From Lobulomyces angularis (lineage: Eukaryota > Chytridiomycota > Chytridiomycetes > Lobulomycetales > Lobulomycetaceae): 54,072 nucleotides of DNA. Of this stretch, positions 1 to 10,223 are shown one piece after another. Under the pieces are notes generated by a model. That model searched no databases and was not told where the DNA came from. It saw only the letters and a program-made list of their open reading frames with translations. The DNA lies in the NCBI GenBank assembly GCA_027604685.1, contig JADHYX010000125.1:1-54072 (forward strand), in the 5' to 3' direction. A program made the position numbers and the translations under genes. How positions within the stretch are numbered: the first letter of the stretch is position 1; each line of letters begins with the position of its first letter.

Positions 1-1
1 T

Positions 2-299
2 TCATTCATCCTTTTTTTTAATAAAATTGATCTGTATCAAGAAAAAATTAAAAAGCATAAAATTGAAGATTACTTTAAAGAATTTAATGATTTTAAGAAA
101 GGTTTACTATTTTTTTTTTTTTTTTTTAATTATATTTTATATTTTTTATATAGGTTACGATGAAGATAGCATAGAAAAAGCAGGAAAAAGATTTTTTAAA
201 CAGTTATTCACTTCAAAGACAAAAAAAAATGTAATGGTGAATTATACTCATAGTACCTCTTCCACTGCAATGAAAAAGGTTATTTTGTCCTTGATGTAA
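2..299 (+). CDS. Heterotrimeric G-protein alpha subunit, C-terminal part (partial at window edge)
   Basis: Exons 2-101 and 154-299 join to give the end of a G-alpha GTPase, the membrane-associated switch that relays receptor signals. The first exon reads SFILFFNKIDL, which contains the G4 guanine-specificity box NKID. The spacing into the following helix (KAGKRFF) is as in the family. The intron is gtttac...tatag. The usual G5 box TCATDT is replaced by STSSTA after YTH, and translation stops about ten residues later at LSLM. The last 15-20 residues of a normal alpha5 helix, which contact the receptor, are therefore missing, unless an unrecognised exon follows. The gene starts left of the window. 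Family membership is clear from NKID and the flanking pattern; the odd C-terminus is directly seen. Confidence 0.8.
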   Translation, partial: HSSFFLIKLICIKKKLKSIKLKITLKNLMILRKVYYFFFFFLIIFYIFYIGYDEDSIEKAGKRFFKQLFTSKTKKNVMVNYTHSTSSTAMKKVILSLM

Positions 300-480
300 T
301 AAAAAAAAAATAATTATCTTCTTGAGTTACCAAAAAAAATATATATTTATATATATATTATATAAACATATAAAATATTAAATTAAATGCAAATTAAAAA
401 AAAAAAATAAAAATAATAATATAATATATATATAAATATTTCAAAAAAAAAAAACCAGAAAAAAAAGGTGTTGCAAAGCT

Positions 481-3068
481 TTAATTAAATTTAAATAAAT
501 TTAAATAATTTTCCCCAACAACTCCAACAAACTGGCCAAGTCCTCTTATTGTAATCTCTCCAGTGTCAAATACTTTAACGTCTCCATTATTTGATTGACT
601 TCCTTGGCCTTTACATTGATTCAATTTGTAATCTTTAATATAAACTAACCTTAAATTTTGTTGATCAACTTCATAAAACATAATCTATAAGATTTTTTTT
701 AATATATTGTTTTTACAAAAAAAAAGTAGTTATTTTTTTACCTTTTGCTTAAACTCATCAATAAAAGAAAATATAATGTTTCCAAAAGCATCATTAAATA
801 TAGCAGGTTTCGACAGAGATCTATTTGCATACTCTACAAATTTTAGTTCATCGATATGTTTGATTTCGGTACGTTCAAAATCACCCTTGTGTAAAATTTT
901 GGAAATTACTATTTTTATTCCTGTTGGATTCATTCTAAACGTACTCATCAACATGTCATTTTGAAGTACAACGGCAGTATTTATTAATTTCGTCGATTCT
1001 ACAGACAGTTGCTTGTAGTCAAATTCCAGATTCTGCGACGCATTGTTTTCCTTAACAGAGAGAAAAAATACTCCTCCTTAAAAAATAAAAATGAAATAAA
1101 AAGAAAATTACAATAAAAACAATTTCTACAAAATAAAATACCAAGGCCAGCGCCTATAATCCCATTTTCCTTTACTGAAGTCAAGCTACTAAAGAAGATG
1201 AGAATAAAAATTTTAGTGAAAATAACCTGTGTATTCCTCTTGCTAAAGAGGAGGTCAGATTTAAATCATTTATTATTTTTATAGGGCCCGTAGTATGCCG
1301 AATATCAAACACATCTAAACATGATAAAAAGAAAAGAATTAAAAAAATAATTCTAGATTTTTTATTTTTGGTATCAATCTTACAAATATTATTGTTGCTT
1401 AAACCACAATATATTAAATTACAATTAGAATTGTCAAATTCACAAGACCATACTGCGGTAGGTAAAGAATAACTTTAACAAAAAAAATTTAAATTCAAAA
1501 AGAATTTTTAAATAATTTTTTTACCTATGTACAATATTTTTACTATTTAAATTAGTTAATTTTAATGTTTTATCCAATGAAGCGCTCAAAATTAAACTCT
1601 TATCAAAGGGTGATTGTTTTATGGATCGGATGGCATCTAGTTGTTAACAAATATTCATTATTTTTACAAATTAATAAAAAAAACCTTCTTACCTCTGTGT
1701 ACATTTGCAAAATAAAAAGTGAAAAGTTCTTCTAATTCAATAATAAAAAAGCCGTAATTGGAAAAAGATCTTCCAATTCCTACCAAAACTTCTCTTCTTT
1801 CTTCAAGAAACAAAATGCATCTTACTGATCCAGGTGTGGCTGCTAATGGTATATCAAAGGGTATCATTGAGGAAAAGTTAATAAGATTCGACCGGGCTGA
1901 AAAATTTTGACTATTTATCAAATTTAGTTTTGTTTCCAACAAAAAAAAAACTTAGTATTTTTACCTGAGCTGCTCATTATCTTTAGCAACAAGTTGGGCT
2001 TGTAAATTTTCAATGTCTTTTAGATACTTTTGATTAAACAGTTTTTCATTGATTAATTCAGTTTTCAAACGCTGGTTTTCAACAGAAAGTAAATTATTAT
2101 TTTTTTTTATTTCTTCCAATAAAGAATTGTCTGCGCATAATAAGACGGCTTGTGGATATAGGGAAATATATTGCAAATTTTCACAAATTTTTAAACAATC
2201 TGATGAAGAAGATCTAATTTTTTTTTTTTTTTAATTGGATTTTCCTTTTAAAAAAAAAGAAAAAAAAACTAATTAATTTTACTTGCAGATGGGACATGGA
2301 AAAGGTATAATTTTCGATCTACTTTTTTTTTTGGAATGATGTTTACTTTTAGCATCCATAGCCAAACAGTTGACACATGATTTACAAAATAAATGACCAC
2401 AAAATAGAGCTAAGGTAAAAAAAAACAAAAGAAAAAATAAAATATTGATCCATAATTATCAGATGTTACCAACAACTCGATTCGGACCACTTGATGTCCA
2501 AGGTTCAAAACAAATAGGGCAAGTATTTCCACCGTCATCCTCTTTAAATTGTTCTACTTCCTCATCATCAAGTAACATACGCTTTTTTGAGTTGTCTTTC
2601 CATAAAATTTTTTGAAAAACATCATTATTGCTGTTTTGTGTTGTCAATTCCTAAAGAAATTATACATGATTTTTTTTAATAAAGTAGAAGTTATAACTTT
2701 TTTTTTTAGTTTCATTTTACATCAGATATGAGGTTACTAATACTTCGATGTTGATTTTGAGAAAGTGAAAGAGAATGCTGCTGCTGTGAGTTTCTATTTT
2801 GTGAAATGTTTGTGGTAACTGGAGCAACTTCTATAAAATTATTGGTGTTTGAAGTAACAATCGGTAAAGGGGTATGATTTTGTCTTGGAAAATTTAATTC
2901 AAAAGTTTGAGTGGAATATGCGTTTATTTCAACTTGCGCATCTCTAATGCCTTCACTCTGTAACACTGCTTCTGCCCTTTCCTGTGGAGCTTCTGTTTCT
3001 TGAAGATCAAGTGACTCGTCATTATCAGACCCTGATGTTATTGAAATTACTTCCTCAGCGTCATTCAT
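481..3068 (-). CDS. RFWD3: RFWD3-type E3 ubiquitin ligase (RING, coiled coil, WD40)
   Basis: Eleven exons on the minus strand: 3068-2721, 2650-2470, 2409-2283, 2213-1965, 1910-1693, 1636-1525, 1472-1384, 1314-1227, 1188-1142, 1076-742 and 684-481. They total 1998 nt, or 665 aa. The N-terminus has the hydrophobic-acidic stretch EEVISITSGSDNDE, like a SUMO-interaction motif. The RING runs CPICFEPW ... CGHLFCKSC ... CPIC. A coiled coil follows (residues near LLSVENQRLKTELINEK). WD40 blades follow, including LILSASLDKTLKLTNL and AVWSCEFD ... YVFDIRHT, which match the RFWD3 blade pattern. In animals RFWD3 ubiquitylates RPA at stalled replication forks; a DNA-repair role here is inferred. The start ATG at 3068 is chosen because the upstream in-frame codon is TTG. 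The third intron is placed at 2282-2214; using a nearer AG leaves an in-frame TAG. Confidence 0.88.
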
Positions 3069-3555
3069 TTTCAAAAAACAAAAATTGCTACTTTATCTAG
3101 CTTCTTTTTTTTTTTTAAAGTTTTACAATAAATTAGAAATACATCTGTAAAACCCTTGTTATTAAAATTAACCAAATACATTTACAAAGAGAGATTTTTT
3201 TTATTTTTACTAAATTAAATGGATTGGTGTTTTGTAGCGATAACCTATTTTTTGTTAATTAATGTTACATTAAACAATTCACCACATTCAATTCAAATTT
3301 TATAATGGTAAATCACCTTAAGAATTATTGTAGGTTAATGTTGGCCATTACAGGTTCTGCACTCTCTCTAATGATATTCTTTCAGCAATTTTAACTGATA
3401 TAAAATAAAAATTTAAAATTTTTTTTAACTATTTATTATTTTTGCATTTCAATCTTTTTCCAATTTTCTTTTTTTATTTTTTTTTTCTTTTTTATAAAAG
3501 AAAAAACGTACTATTTACTATGTATATATTTACTTTTTTTTTTTTTTTTTTTTCG
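3069..3555. other. Intergenic, AT-rich
   Basis: Upstream region of the RFWD3 gene and downstream of the 7TM gene at 3556. It holds long T runs at 3100-3115 and 3470-3555. I see no supported reading frame or RNA. A promoter for the RFWD3 gene should lie at its left end. Confidence 0.5.
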
Positions 3556-4565
3556 TTACACTTTATGTTGACTATTAATATCATTTACAATGTTGTAAAT
3601 TTTTTTTAACAACATAATTGAAATCCAAACGTGAAGTGAAACTAAAGATTGACAAATGTTACTGACATTTAAACTTTTAGAAATTGAATAAAGACCAATT
3701 GAAACGAAATCAAGTATTGACGTTGAGATAAACATTCCAATTAATGTTCTCCTTAACTTGGTTATCATTAGTTGGGTTACAAATCCTTGTTGTTCTTTTT
3801 TTAATAGGTTAAATACACAGGTAATCATTAAAATGTTAAATATCACATCTATTGAAGTAGCGAAAACTCCTTAATAAAGTGTTATAATCAACAAATCATA
3901 TTTGGTTTAACTCACCTATAACACCGTATGCTATCAATTCCAAGACTCGTTTTAATTGTTCGGATTGAAAATTTACGAAGGATAGACTTAATCTAAACAA
4001 GATTGTAAATACGCTAATAACTTTGATTGAATTTAAAATAATTTTAGTGCTTTTCTTTATTTGACCATTCTCCGACATTGATCTTTGTATTTTTTCATAT
4101 CTGTGAAGAGTTGCCAAAGTTAATACACAAAGAGAAGCTAAAAAAAAAATCTACCCGAAATTAATAAAAAAAATTTTATTTTCTTGTTATTTTAATTTTT
4201 TTTTTTTTTTTTTTTTTACTGTATTGAATAATTGCATAAGAGACAACGTAAAATCAAATTTTAAAATTTCATTGTTGTAATTAAATTTTATAGAGGGATT
4301 TTCGTCTTGAACTTTGAAAGCCAAAAAATTTACAATTAAACTGAAAGTTTGAGCAAAGATACTTAATAGTGCTGCAAAAAATAGGAGAGATTTTTGTTTG
4401 TTTAATCTTTTGAATTCTTTAATGAATAAAAATTTGTGTACTAGAGTGATATGTAAAATTAGAGTTATGAAGTTGAAGGAAATGCCTTTAAAAAAAAAAA
4501 AAAAAATTAGATAGATCAAAAGGATTATTACTTGGCACTCGCAATATTGGGAGTTGAGACGACAT
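3556..4565 (-). CDS. Seven-helix membrane protein, tandem paralogue B
   Basis: Four exons, 4565-4532, 4485-4220, 4150-3916 and 3869-3556, sum to 849 nt (282 aa). The chain starts MSSQLPILRVPS. Hydrophobic segments occur near residues 12-33, 50-70, 90-107, 135-155, 170-195, 215-235 and 245-265, giving about seven helices. The third helix ends in LATLHRYE, matching FATLYRYE in the neighbouring paralogue at 4892-6020. Further shared landmarks are SIKVIS/IIKLIS, DVIFN/DFSFN and SLHVW/SFHIS. I do not recognise the family. A GPCR-like receptor is possible from topology alone, but the RYE-type motif is weak evidence. The two genes are head-to-tail on the same strand and clearly arose by tandem duplication. 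Confidence 0.75.
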
Positions 4566-4891
4566 TTCTAATTGATTATTTGCAGATGTTAAACCATCAA
4601 AATTCTCTATAAAACTTAGTTTTGAATTATTTTTTAGAAAAAAATAATGCTGATGAGGCTTGGGTCAACCACTTTCCGCTTTACATTGCTTTATTTACAT
4701 TTTTTGGGGGCAAATGGAACTCGGATTCAAAAAAAAAAAAAAAAATTAAAAATTAGATTTATCCAATTCTTAAAGTTTTTTTAATTAATTTATTTTTCTT
4801 TTTATAATTTGTTTTTTTATTTTTTAATTTTAATTTTTTTTTTTAAATTACATTAAATACATCAAAAAAAAAATAAAATAATATATTTTTT
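4566..4891. other. Spacer between the two tandem 7TM genes
   Basis: About 325 nt containing A/T runs (4726-4745, 4830-4845) and one less AT-rich patch around 4655-4715 with no open frame. It presumably holds the 3' end of paralogue A and the promoter of paralogue B. Confidence 0.45.
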
Positions 4892-6020
4892 TTAAATTAA
4901 TTTTATATTTGAGTTATTTTCAAACACAGAACTTACTATTTCACTATTATCATCTAAACTAATTTCATTGCTACGGATATTACCAACTATTTTGTTTTTT
5001 TCTACTTCTCTGATACTGTTTAGAATCATCTCAAGTAGATATAGTGCTGCACTGATATGAAAAGAAACAATACCTCCAACAATGGCGTTCATTTCTAAAG
5101 AATCAGATATTGCCAAAGTTATAGCCGAAAGTAAGTCGATACTTGTTACTGATACCAACATAAATATTAATTTTATCTTCAGTTGCCTTGTTCTATTTGA
5201 GTTTAGATGACTTAGTGTTTTGACAACCATAGAACACTTTTTTTTAATCAAAAATAGATTAATCAACTTAAAAAAATGAAAATTATTACATTGAAGCTAA
5301 AATCCACCAAAGCTAAAAAGATGGCACCTACTGTACTTACAATGGGGTGGAGGTACTTTACATCTTTAAATGCTCCAGCATATAGCAGTACTCTTGAAAT
5401 TACTATTATTACAGAAATTAATTTTATGATATTCAAAAAAATTTTAATTCTGGATCCTTTTAAAATCAAATTTAAACTTTCGTATCGGTATAAAGTTGCA
5501 AATATTAACATTAAAATGCTTATCCTACAAAAAAAAAAAAAAAAAATAATATTCATACTATAAAAAAAATAAAAAAAAAATTTACCATATCAGAGAACCA
5601 GCTATTATATGTGACAGGTTTATAAAGATATCGTGGTGATATACTTCATTTTGCCAATTGGGTAGCAAAAGCAACTGCTGATGTTCGTCATTGACTATGT
5701 ATGCTAAAATTTGCACTATTATTCCCAAGGCTGTTGCTAAAAAGTTTGAAACTGAACTGACTATATTGAAAATAGTTTATATTTAATTAAAAAAAATTGA
5801 ATAATTAAAAAAAAAAGTTACCAAAAAAGAGTTTATACATTTTATTGGAAGGTCCAAAATAGACTGACAATGACTGTGAGAGAGTAATTAAGATAGCAAC
5901 TAAATTTCTAATTCATACAAGTTAAAAAGAAACATAAATAAAAAAAGTAAGTTGACTTGTGCCTTACATTATTAGTGCAACTATTCGTAGAGGTGTGATA
6001 TCAAAATTAACCAAGTTCAT
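4892..6020 (-). CDS. Seven-helix membrane protein, tandem paralogue A
   Basis: Exons 6020-5968, 5907-5822, 5760-5586, 5524-5290 and then 5236-4892 (297 aa) or 5266-4892 (307 aa). The start MNLVNFDITPLR precedes a first helix in IVALIINLVAILI. Helix 2 contains FLATALGIIVQILAYIV, helix 3 leads into FATLYRYE, and helices 4-7 follow, with a charged cytosolic tail. It aligns along its length with the paralogue at 3556-4565. The last junction is uncertain: a 53-nt intron fits local intron sizes, but a 23-nt intron (gtaataat...ttttaag) keeps the fifth helix and better matches the paralogue's length. The function is unknown, and I saw no catalytic motif. Confidence 0.72.
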
Positions 6021-6778
6021 AGAAAAACCAACGCTTCATAAAAGACAAAAAAAAATAAAATAGAGGTAAAATTTTTTTCAAAGCTTTTTCTTTATCATAA
6101 AAAAAAAAGGTTCAAGCCAGCTTATTTTATTATAGAATTTTTTTTGTTTTTAATATATGAAATAAAAAAAAAAAATTTTCAGCCTTTTTTTCTTTTTTTT
6201 TTTTTTGATGTAAAATACAGTTTTTTATTTACTCAGTAAAAAATTAATTTCAATTCTAGAAATAAAAAAAAAAAAAAAAGACAGTTATTTATTAAAAAAA
6301 AGTATATACATCAAAGAAAAACCAAACTCTCAAAGTTGCTTGCTTGTGTTATGAACTTGGAACTTTTTTTTTGTTTTTAGTGTATTGAGCCACTTCCCTC
6401 CACCCTAACATTTTACAATCTTTTTAAACCGCTTTCTAAGGATTCAATTAGTTTACATCTCATTTGATAAATTAAGTTTTAAATTAAACGAAACGTTTCA
6501 AAAAGATGTCCATTAACATGACCTAACAAAGTTAAATATTCAATCAATGAAATTGATAGAGTTAAAGATAAACCCAATAAAGCCAATAGAGGTAAAAAGA
6601 ATATAACTTTGAATTACGTTAAAATAAAATATTGGGCCAGTTGGAAAAAAAAAATACTCGTTTTTTTTCTCTTGCAATTATTAATTTTGAAAAAAAAATT
6701 GTATATAAAAATCCTTAAAAAAACTCCATATAATTTAATTGGTTAATGTGATGTGTTAAAAAATCAATAAATTGATAT
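6021..6778. other. Intergenic region between 7TM gene and tRNA-Arg
   Basis: AT-rich, with a relatively C-rich patch near 6393-6420 and a perfect 10-bp palindrome GAAACGTTTC near 6490. No reading frame is supported. The segment just before 6779 may hold tRNA upstream sequence. Confidence 0.4.
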
Positions 6779-6852
6779 GCCCGCGTGGCGAAATTGGATA
6801 TCGCATTGGACTTCTAATCCAAAGACTGCGGGTTCGACCCCCGCCGTGGGTT
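6779..6852 (+). tRNA. tRNA-Arg (anticodon TCT)
   Basis: A complete cloverleaf can be drawn. The acceptor arm GCCCGCG pairs with CGTGGGT, with two G-U pairs. The D stem is GCG/CGC. The anticodon stem TTGGA/TCCAA encloses CTTCTAA, so the anticodon is TCT (reads AGA). The T stem GCGGG/CCCGC carries the loop TTCGACC. There is no intron. A T follows the acceptor stem, and a short T-rich stretch follows at 6851-6859, consistent with Pol III termination. This is one of the few GC-rich segments in the region. Confidence 0.93.
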
Positions 6853-6967
6853 TCTTTTTCATTAATTTTCAGTAATTTTTTTAAGAAACTAATTTTTTCT
6901 CTCAATTTTTTCAAGAAGCAAAAATAAATATTTTCCACTAAACAAATTGAAAAAAAATATATCAATT

Positions 6968-7026
6968 AAAAAAATTATTATTTAAAAAATTATTATTTAA
7001 AAAATTATTATTTAAAAAATTATTTA
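6968..7026. repeat. Minisatellite, 15-bp unit, about 3.7 copies
   Basis: The unit AAAAAATTATTATTT repeats at 6969, 6984 and 6999, and starts again at 7014, with no mismatches. It lies 3' of the tRNA and before the stop of the C2H2 gene. Slippage in AT-rich DNA is the likely origin. Confidence 0.85.
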
Positions 7027-7102
7027 TTCATCTAGAATTTATTATTTTAGTTTAGTTTACAAAGAAAAAAAAAAAAAAAGTGAAAAATGTACAGTTATTT
7101 TT

Positions 7103-8002
7103 TTAAAGTGATTCTTTCTTTTTTTTATTTTTTCGACCATCATTTAAAGATTTGCATCCATCGGGTATTTGAGTATGACGAGTCAAAGCATCAGCTCTGG
7201 TAAATTGCTTCAAGCAAATTGTGCAGGTAAAAGGTTTAATTCCAAGGTGATGCCTTTCGTGACGCTTAAGATCATGTTTTCTAAGAAATTTAACAGTGCA
7301 ATAGGAACAGTTGAATTGCTTTTCAGTTGGTTGTTTTCTTTTTGGTTTTGTTTTTGGTAGTACTTTAGTGGAAACTAACGTTGGACTTCTTTCTAGTATC
7401 AAAATTGGAGAGGAGAGTGGTGGTTGTGGTGAGGTTGGAATAATATTTTGATTAATGTTGCTTGAGATTGAATTTATATTTTGATTAATATTGTTTGGAA
7501 TTGGAGCATTTAAATCAAAACTTGAAAAAAAATCATGGTCAAATTGCAAGTTTGTGAGTGAAACATCAGATTGTAAAATAGGACTTGCAATGGGACTAGC
7601 AAAGGGACTGGTAAGAGGTAGATTGTAATGTATAGGTAAGAGAGGACTGGAAGCAGTGGAATTGTTTGGTATATTAGGAGAAAAGCTATTGAAAGAAGGA
7701 GATTCAGGTGAAAAGGTGCTGTTGATGGTATCGAATGAATAGTTATTACTTTGAAAAAAATTAAAAAAAGGTTCTTGAGTGAGTTGAGGAGAATAGTGAG
7801 GAGGAGCACTTATGGAGACCAGTTCAGGAGAACTCTGAGGAGAACAAGAAATGGTAGGAGAAGGGTAATCGTTAGAAAAGATAGTATTGCAGTTGTTGTT
7901 TAAATTAAATTTTTTGACTGAATTAGTTGTTGTGTTGATACATTCAAAATTGAAAAGATCGTCTAACAAATTGAAAGGTGCAGAAGAATGATTATTGTTC
8001 AT
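7103..8002 (-). CDS. C2H2 zinc-finger transcription factor
   Basis: An intron-free frame of 299 aa. Residues 1-215 are low-complexity and rich in Ser, Asn and Pro, with repeated SPxxSP-type clusters, as expected of an unstructured activation region. The C-terminus has two zinc fingers. The first is CSYC ... RKHDLKRHERHH, a classic C2H2. The second is CTIC ... RADALTRH, followed six residues later by Cys rather than His. A basic tail (KNKKKK) may be a nuclear localisation signal. The RKHDLKRH and RADALTRH pattern is typical of fungal C2H2 regulators of the Crz1/Msn2 style. The target genes are unknown. It is unusual in this window in having no intron and a very long 5' intergenic region. Confidence 0.88.
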   Translation of the reverse strand: MNNNHSSAPFNLLDDLFNFECINTTTNSVKKFNLNNNCNTIFSNDYPSPTISCSPQSSPELVSISAPPHYSPQLTQEPFFNFFQSNNYSFDTINSTFSPESPSFNSFSPNIPNNSTASSPLLPIHYNLPLTSPFASPIASPILQSDVSLTNLQFDHDFFSSFDLNAPIPNNINQNINSISSNINQNIIPTSPQPPLSSPILILERSPTLVSTKVLPKTKPKRKQPTEKQFNCSYCTVKFLRKHDLKRHERHHLGIKPFTCTICLKQFTRADALTRHTQIPDGCKSLNDGRKNKKKKESL

Positions 8003-9303
8003 CTGTTTTTTTTTTTTATTTTATCTTATAGATATAATTTTTATATAAAAAAAAAAAAAATTTTTATTTATTTTTAAAATTATTTTTTTAAAACTTTCTT
8101 TTTTTATAAAAATTTTTTTATTTGTCACAGAGTGTCTTTTGTTAGTTTGCTGTGAGCTTTGCAAACCTTGATTAGGAAAGTTTTTTGACCTCGAAAAAGC
8201 TTTTTTTTAGGACAGATAAAAACAAATCAAAGTGTGCAAACTGGTTAAGTTTGAATGAAATTAAAGTTGGAGTGACTTTACTTGTCAAAGAGAACATGTG
8301 AGCAGGGAGAGAGGGAATTCTTTTGGAAATGAGCAGTTTCTTGAGCAGCATTGATTTTGTACGTAAAGTTTGGTGCAAGGGGGGAGAGTGCCTTGTTTTC
8401 AGGTTGTTTTTTCTATATAAATTATTTTAATTTTGTCATAAAAGTGAAAAAGTGACGCTAAGGGGACTTTCGTTCAGAAACAAAGCTTTACTCTGCATGA
8501 ATGATGGATCAGAATCTTTAAGAATAATATTGAATTTTTTATTTGTAACCATTATTAAAGAATATCTAAAAATTAAGCTGTAGCAAACTTCCCTAATCGG
8601 AACCACGCTTCTCTCTTCCATATTGGGAAGTTTTTTTACTGTCGCACAAGAACCTTGCCAAGTGCTACTTTCCGCCTAATTCAAGCCACAAGGGCCACCA
8701 TGCCCATATGAATTTAGGGTTTGAGGTGAAGTGATGAGGGTTTATTTATTATTGTAAAAAATTGTGTAAAAATTTGTCGGACTTTTCACTGGATCAATTT
8801 TCGCGGCAACGCTCGACACTCTCCGCTCAGGCAACATAGTAAATTTTTAACTGACATCAATAATGCATGTCTACTTCCCATATGCACTCTTACACTAAAG
8901 ACAAGTTTCTAAAAAAAAAGTCAAAAACTTTTAAAATGCATTCATTTTTTATAACCTAAAAACCTACTTTTACATACAAAGAGAAACCTACTTCTAACGT
9001 ACTTTTATTTTTCTTGTAACTCAAATAAAAAACTAATTCATTTTAAAAGAAATACTTATATTCTACTACTTTTTTTTTTTTTATTCTAATCCAAAATCAA
9101 GTTTTATTCGCAAAAAAAAACCCATAATATTTTTTAATAATACAATTTCATTTTTTCACTTTTTAAAATTTCCAAATTTGTGTAAAAAGACATAATTAAT
9201 AAATTTTCTTCTATATTAAAAATTTTCTAAAAATTGCTTTGCTTCCATATCTCAAAACAGGCTAGTAAAAAAATTAAAAATAAAAGACAAAGCTTCCCAT
9301 ATC
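8003..9303. other. Long upstream region of the C2H2 gene
   Basis: About 1.3 kb without a convincing gene. Parts are clearly less AT-rich than other intergenic DNA (8150-8400, 8590-8900). Two AGGGG-type boxes, resembling stress-response elements, lie near 8379 and 8461. Short open frames on the minus strand at 8172-8378 and 8436-8621 have no recognisable motif. The region may be a long leader or promoter for the factor at 7103-8002. Confidence 0.4.
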
Positions 9304-9320
9304 TCAAACCGCTGATAAAT
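9244..9320. repeat. Imperfect direct repeat, about 35 bp
   Basis: The string CTTCCATATCTCAAAACAGG near 9244 recurs near 9293 as CTTCCCATATCTCAAACCG. Each copy is followed by GCT(A/G), TAAA and a run of A. The two copies are about 50 bp apart. Confidence 0.55.
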
Positions 9321-9534
9321 AAAAAAAAGAACTTTTGGCTTGCTTAAGATACAGTAATTTTTTTATGTAATTTCCTGAGTTTTTCCTGTAATTCCTCTTA
9401 ATATTGGACAAAATAGTGCGGCAGCCGAAGTGAATTTGAGGTTGCTTGCCTCTTCCTAATTTAGTTCTGAGTAGACTCGAAAGAGATGTCATAAAAGCCT
9501 GTCGTTCCCTTGGAACTTTTTTATTTAGCATCAA
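9304..9534 (-). other. Unassigned reading frame, possible exon
   Basis: An open minus-strand stretch with higher GC content than its surroundings. It encodes a basic peptide with segments such as LLRTKLGRGKQPQIHFG. It begins at an in-frame ATG about 135 nt beyond the cyclin stop on the same strand. I could not make a clean splice from the cyclin exon into this frame and do not recognise the peptide. It may be an exon of a small separate gene or chance. Confidence 0.25.
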
Positions 9535-9668
9535 ACGTTGGATTTTTTAAAATTACAAAAAAAATTAAAATAAAATATACAGAATTTGGTGAATTTTTTC
9601 AACTAAAATATTGTTTTAAAAATATAAAATAAAAATATATTAGCTACTTTAAAATGAAAAATTAATAC

Positions 9669-10223
9669 CTAATTAATAACGCTAGTTACAAATCTATCTT
9701 GATTCACAAAAAAAATTAGACTCATCCTTTTTAACTCCCTTTCCCAATACTCATACTCCTCTCTCCTACAAAAAAGTTCAAAATTTATCAATTTCAAAAA
9801 GTGCGTTTCCAGTTTAACCAGATTCAATAATTCAAATCTACTAGTGTTTTCTAGACTAAAAACCTTTCGCAGTAGATTGTTTCTTTTTGTTACATTTTTA
9901 TCCATCAAATATTTTTTACTTAAATTAACTGCAATCAACCACACCAATGGTAGATTATCTATTATTGAACTGTCAACTTTCGCTAATCTTGAAACGTATA
10001 TCAATGCCAGTATCATTATTGGTCTAACAGGGGCATCCTTATCCATGTTGCATAACAATCTTTCTGTTTGTAAATTCAATTGCATGAATGTGTTTTTGTA
10101 TAATCTCTTTGTACATTCATCCTTAATATTGCAGAGACTATTTGAAGTCACTAACTTGGTTTTTTGAGCAATGTAAAAAACCAGAGCAGAAAAAAAAATT
10201 GATACACGCGATTGCTCTGCCAT
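9669..10223 (-). CDS. Pho80-like cyclin
   Basis: A frame of 184 aa starting MAEQSRVSIFF. The central segment has the PHO80/PCL cyclin layout. PIMILALIYVSRLAKVD is the first helix of the cyclin box, then PLVWLIAVNLSKKYLMDKN, then a Leu/Glu-rich helix ending LETHFLKLINFELF, the equivalent of LEREFLKLLDYNL in the family. Such cyclins activate Pho85/CDK5-type kinases in phosphate, glycogen and polarity control. The exact partner is inferred. The stop is TAG, immediately followed by gtatta, so a splice around the stop is conceivable. No intron is needed inside the frame. Confidence 0.8.
   Translation of the reverse strand: MAEQSRVSIFFSALVFYIAQKTKLVTSNSLCNIKDECTKRLYKNTFMQLNLQTERLLCNMDKDAPVRPIMILALIYVSRLAKVDSSIIDNLPLVWLIAVNLSKKYLMDKNVTKRNNLLRKVFSLENTSRFELLNLVKLETHFLKLINFELFCRREEYEYWERELKRMSLIFFVNQDRFVTSVIN

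Noticed and set aside
300..480. Possible extra 3' exon for the G-alpha gene
   Set aside because: Splicing AAG|gttatt to the AG near 350 gives only a low-complexity Tyr/Ile peptide, unlike any G-alpha tail.
2218..2244. Alternative acceptor at 2245 in the RFWD3 gene
   Set aside because: It reads through a 15-A run into an in-frame TAG; the acceptor at 2214 keeps the frame into the coiled coil.
7169..7360. Plus-strand open frame over the zinc-finger exon
   Set aside because: It is the antisense shadow of the C2H2 gene, with no family motif.
8731..8860. C/D-box snoRNA candidate (GTGATGA ... CTGA)
   Set aside because: There is no terminal stem beside the boxes, and the spacing is longer than usual.
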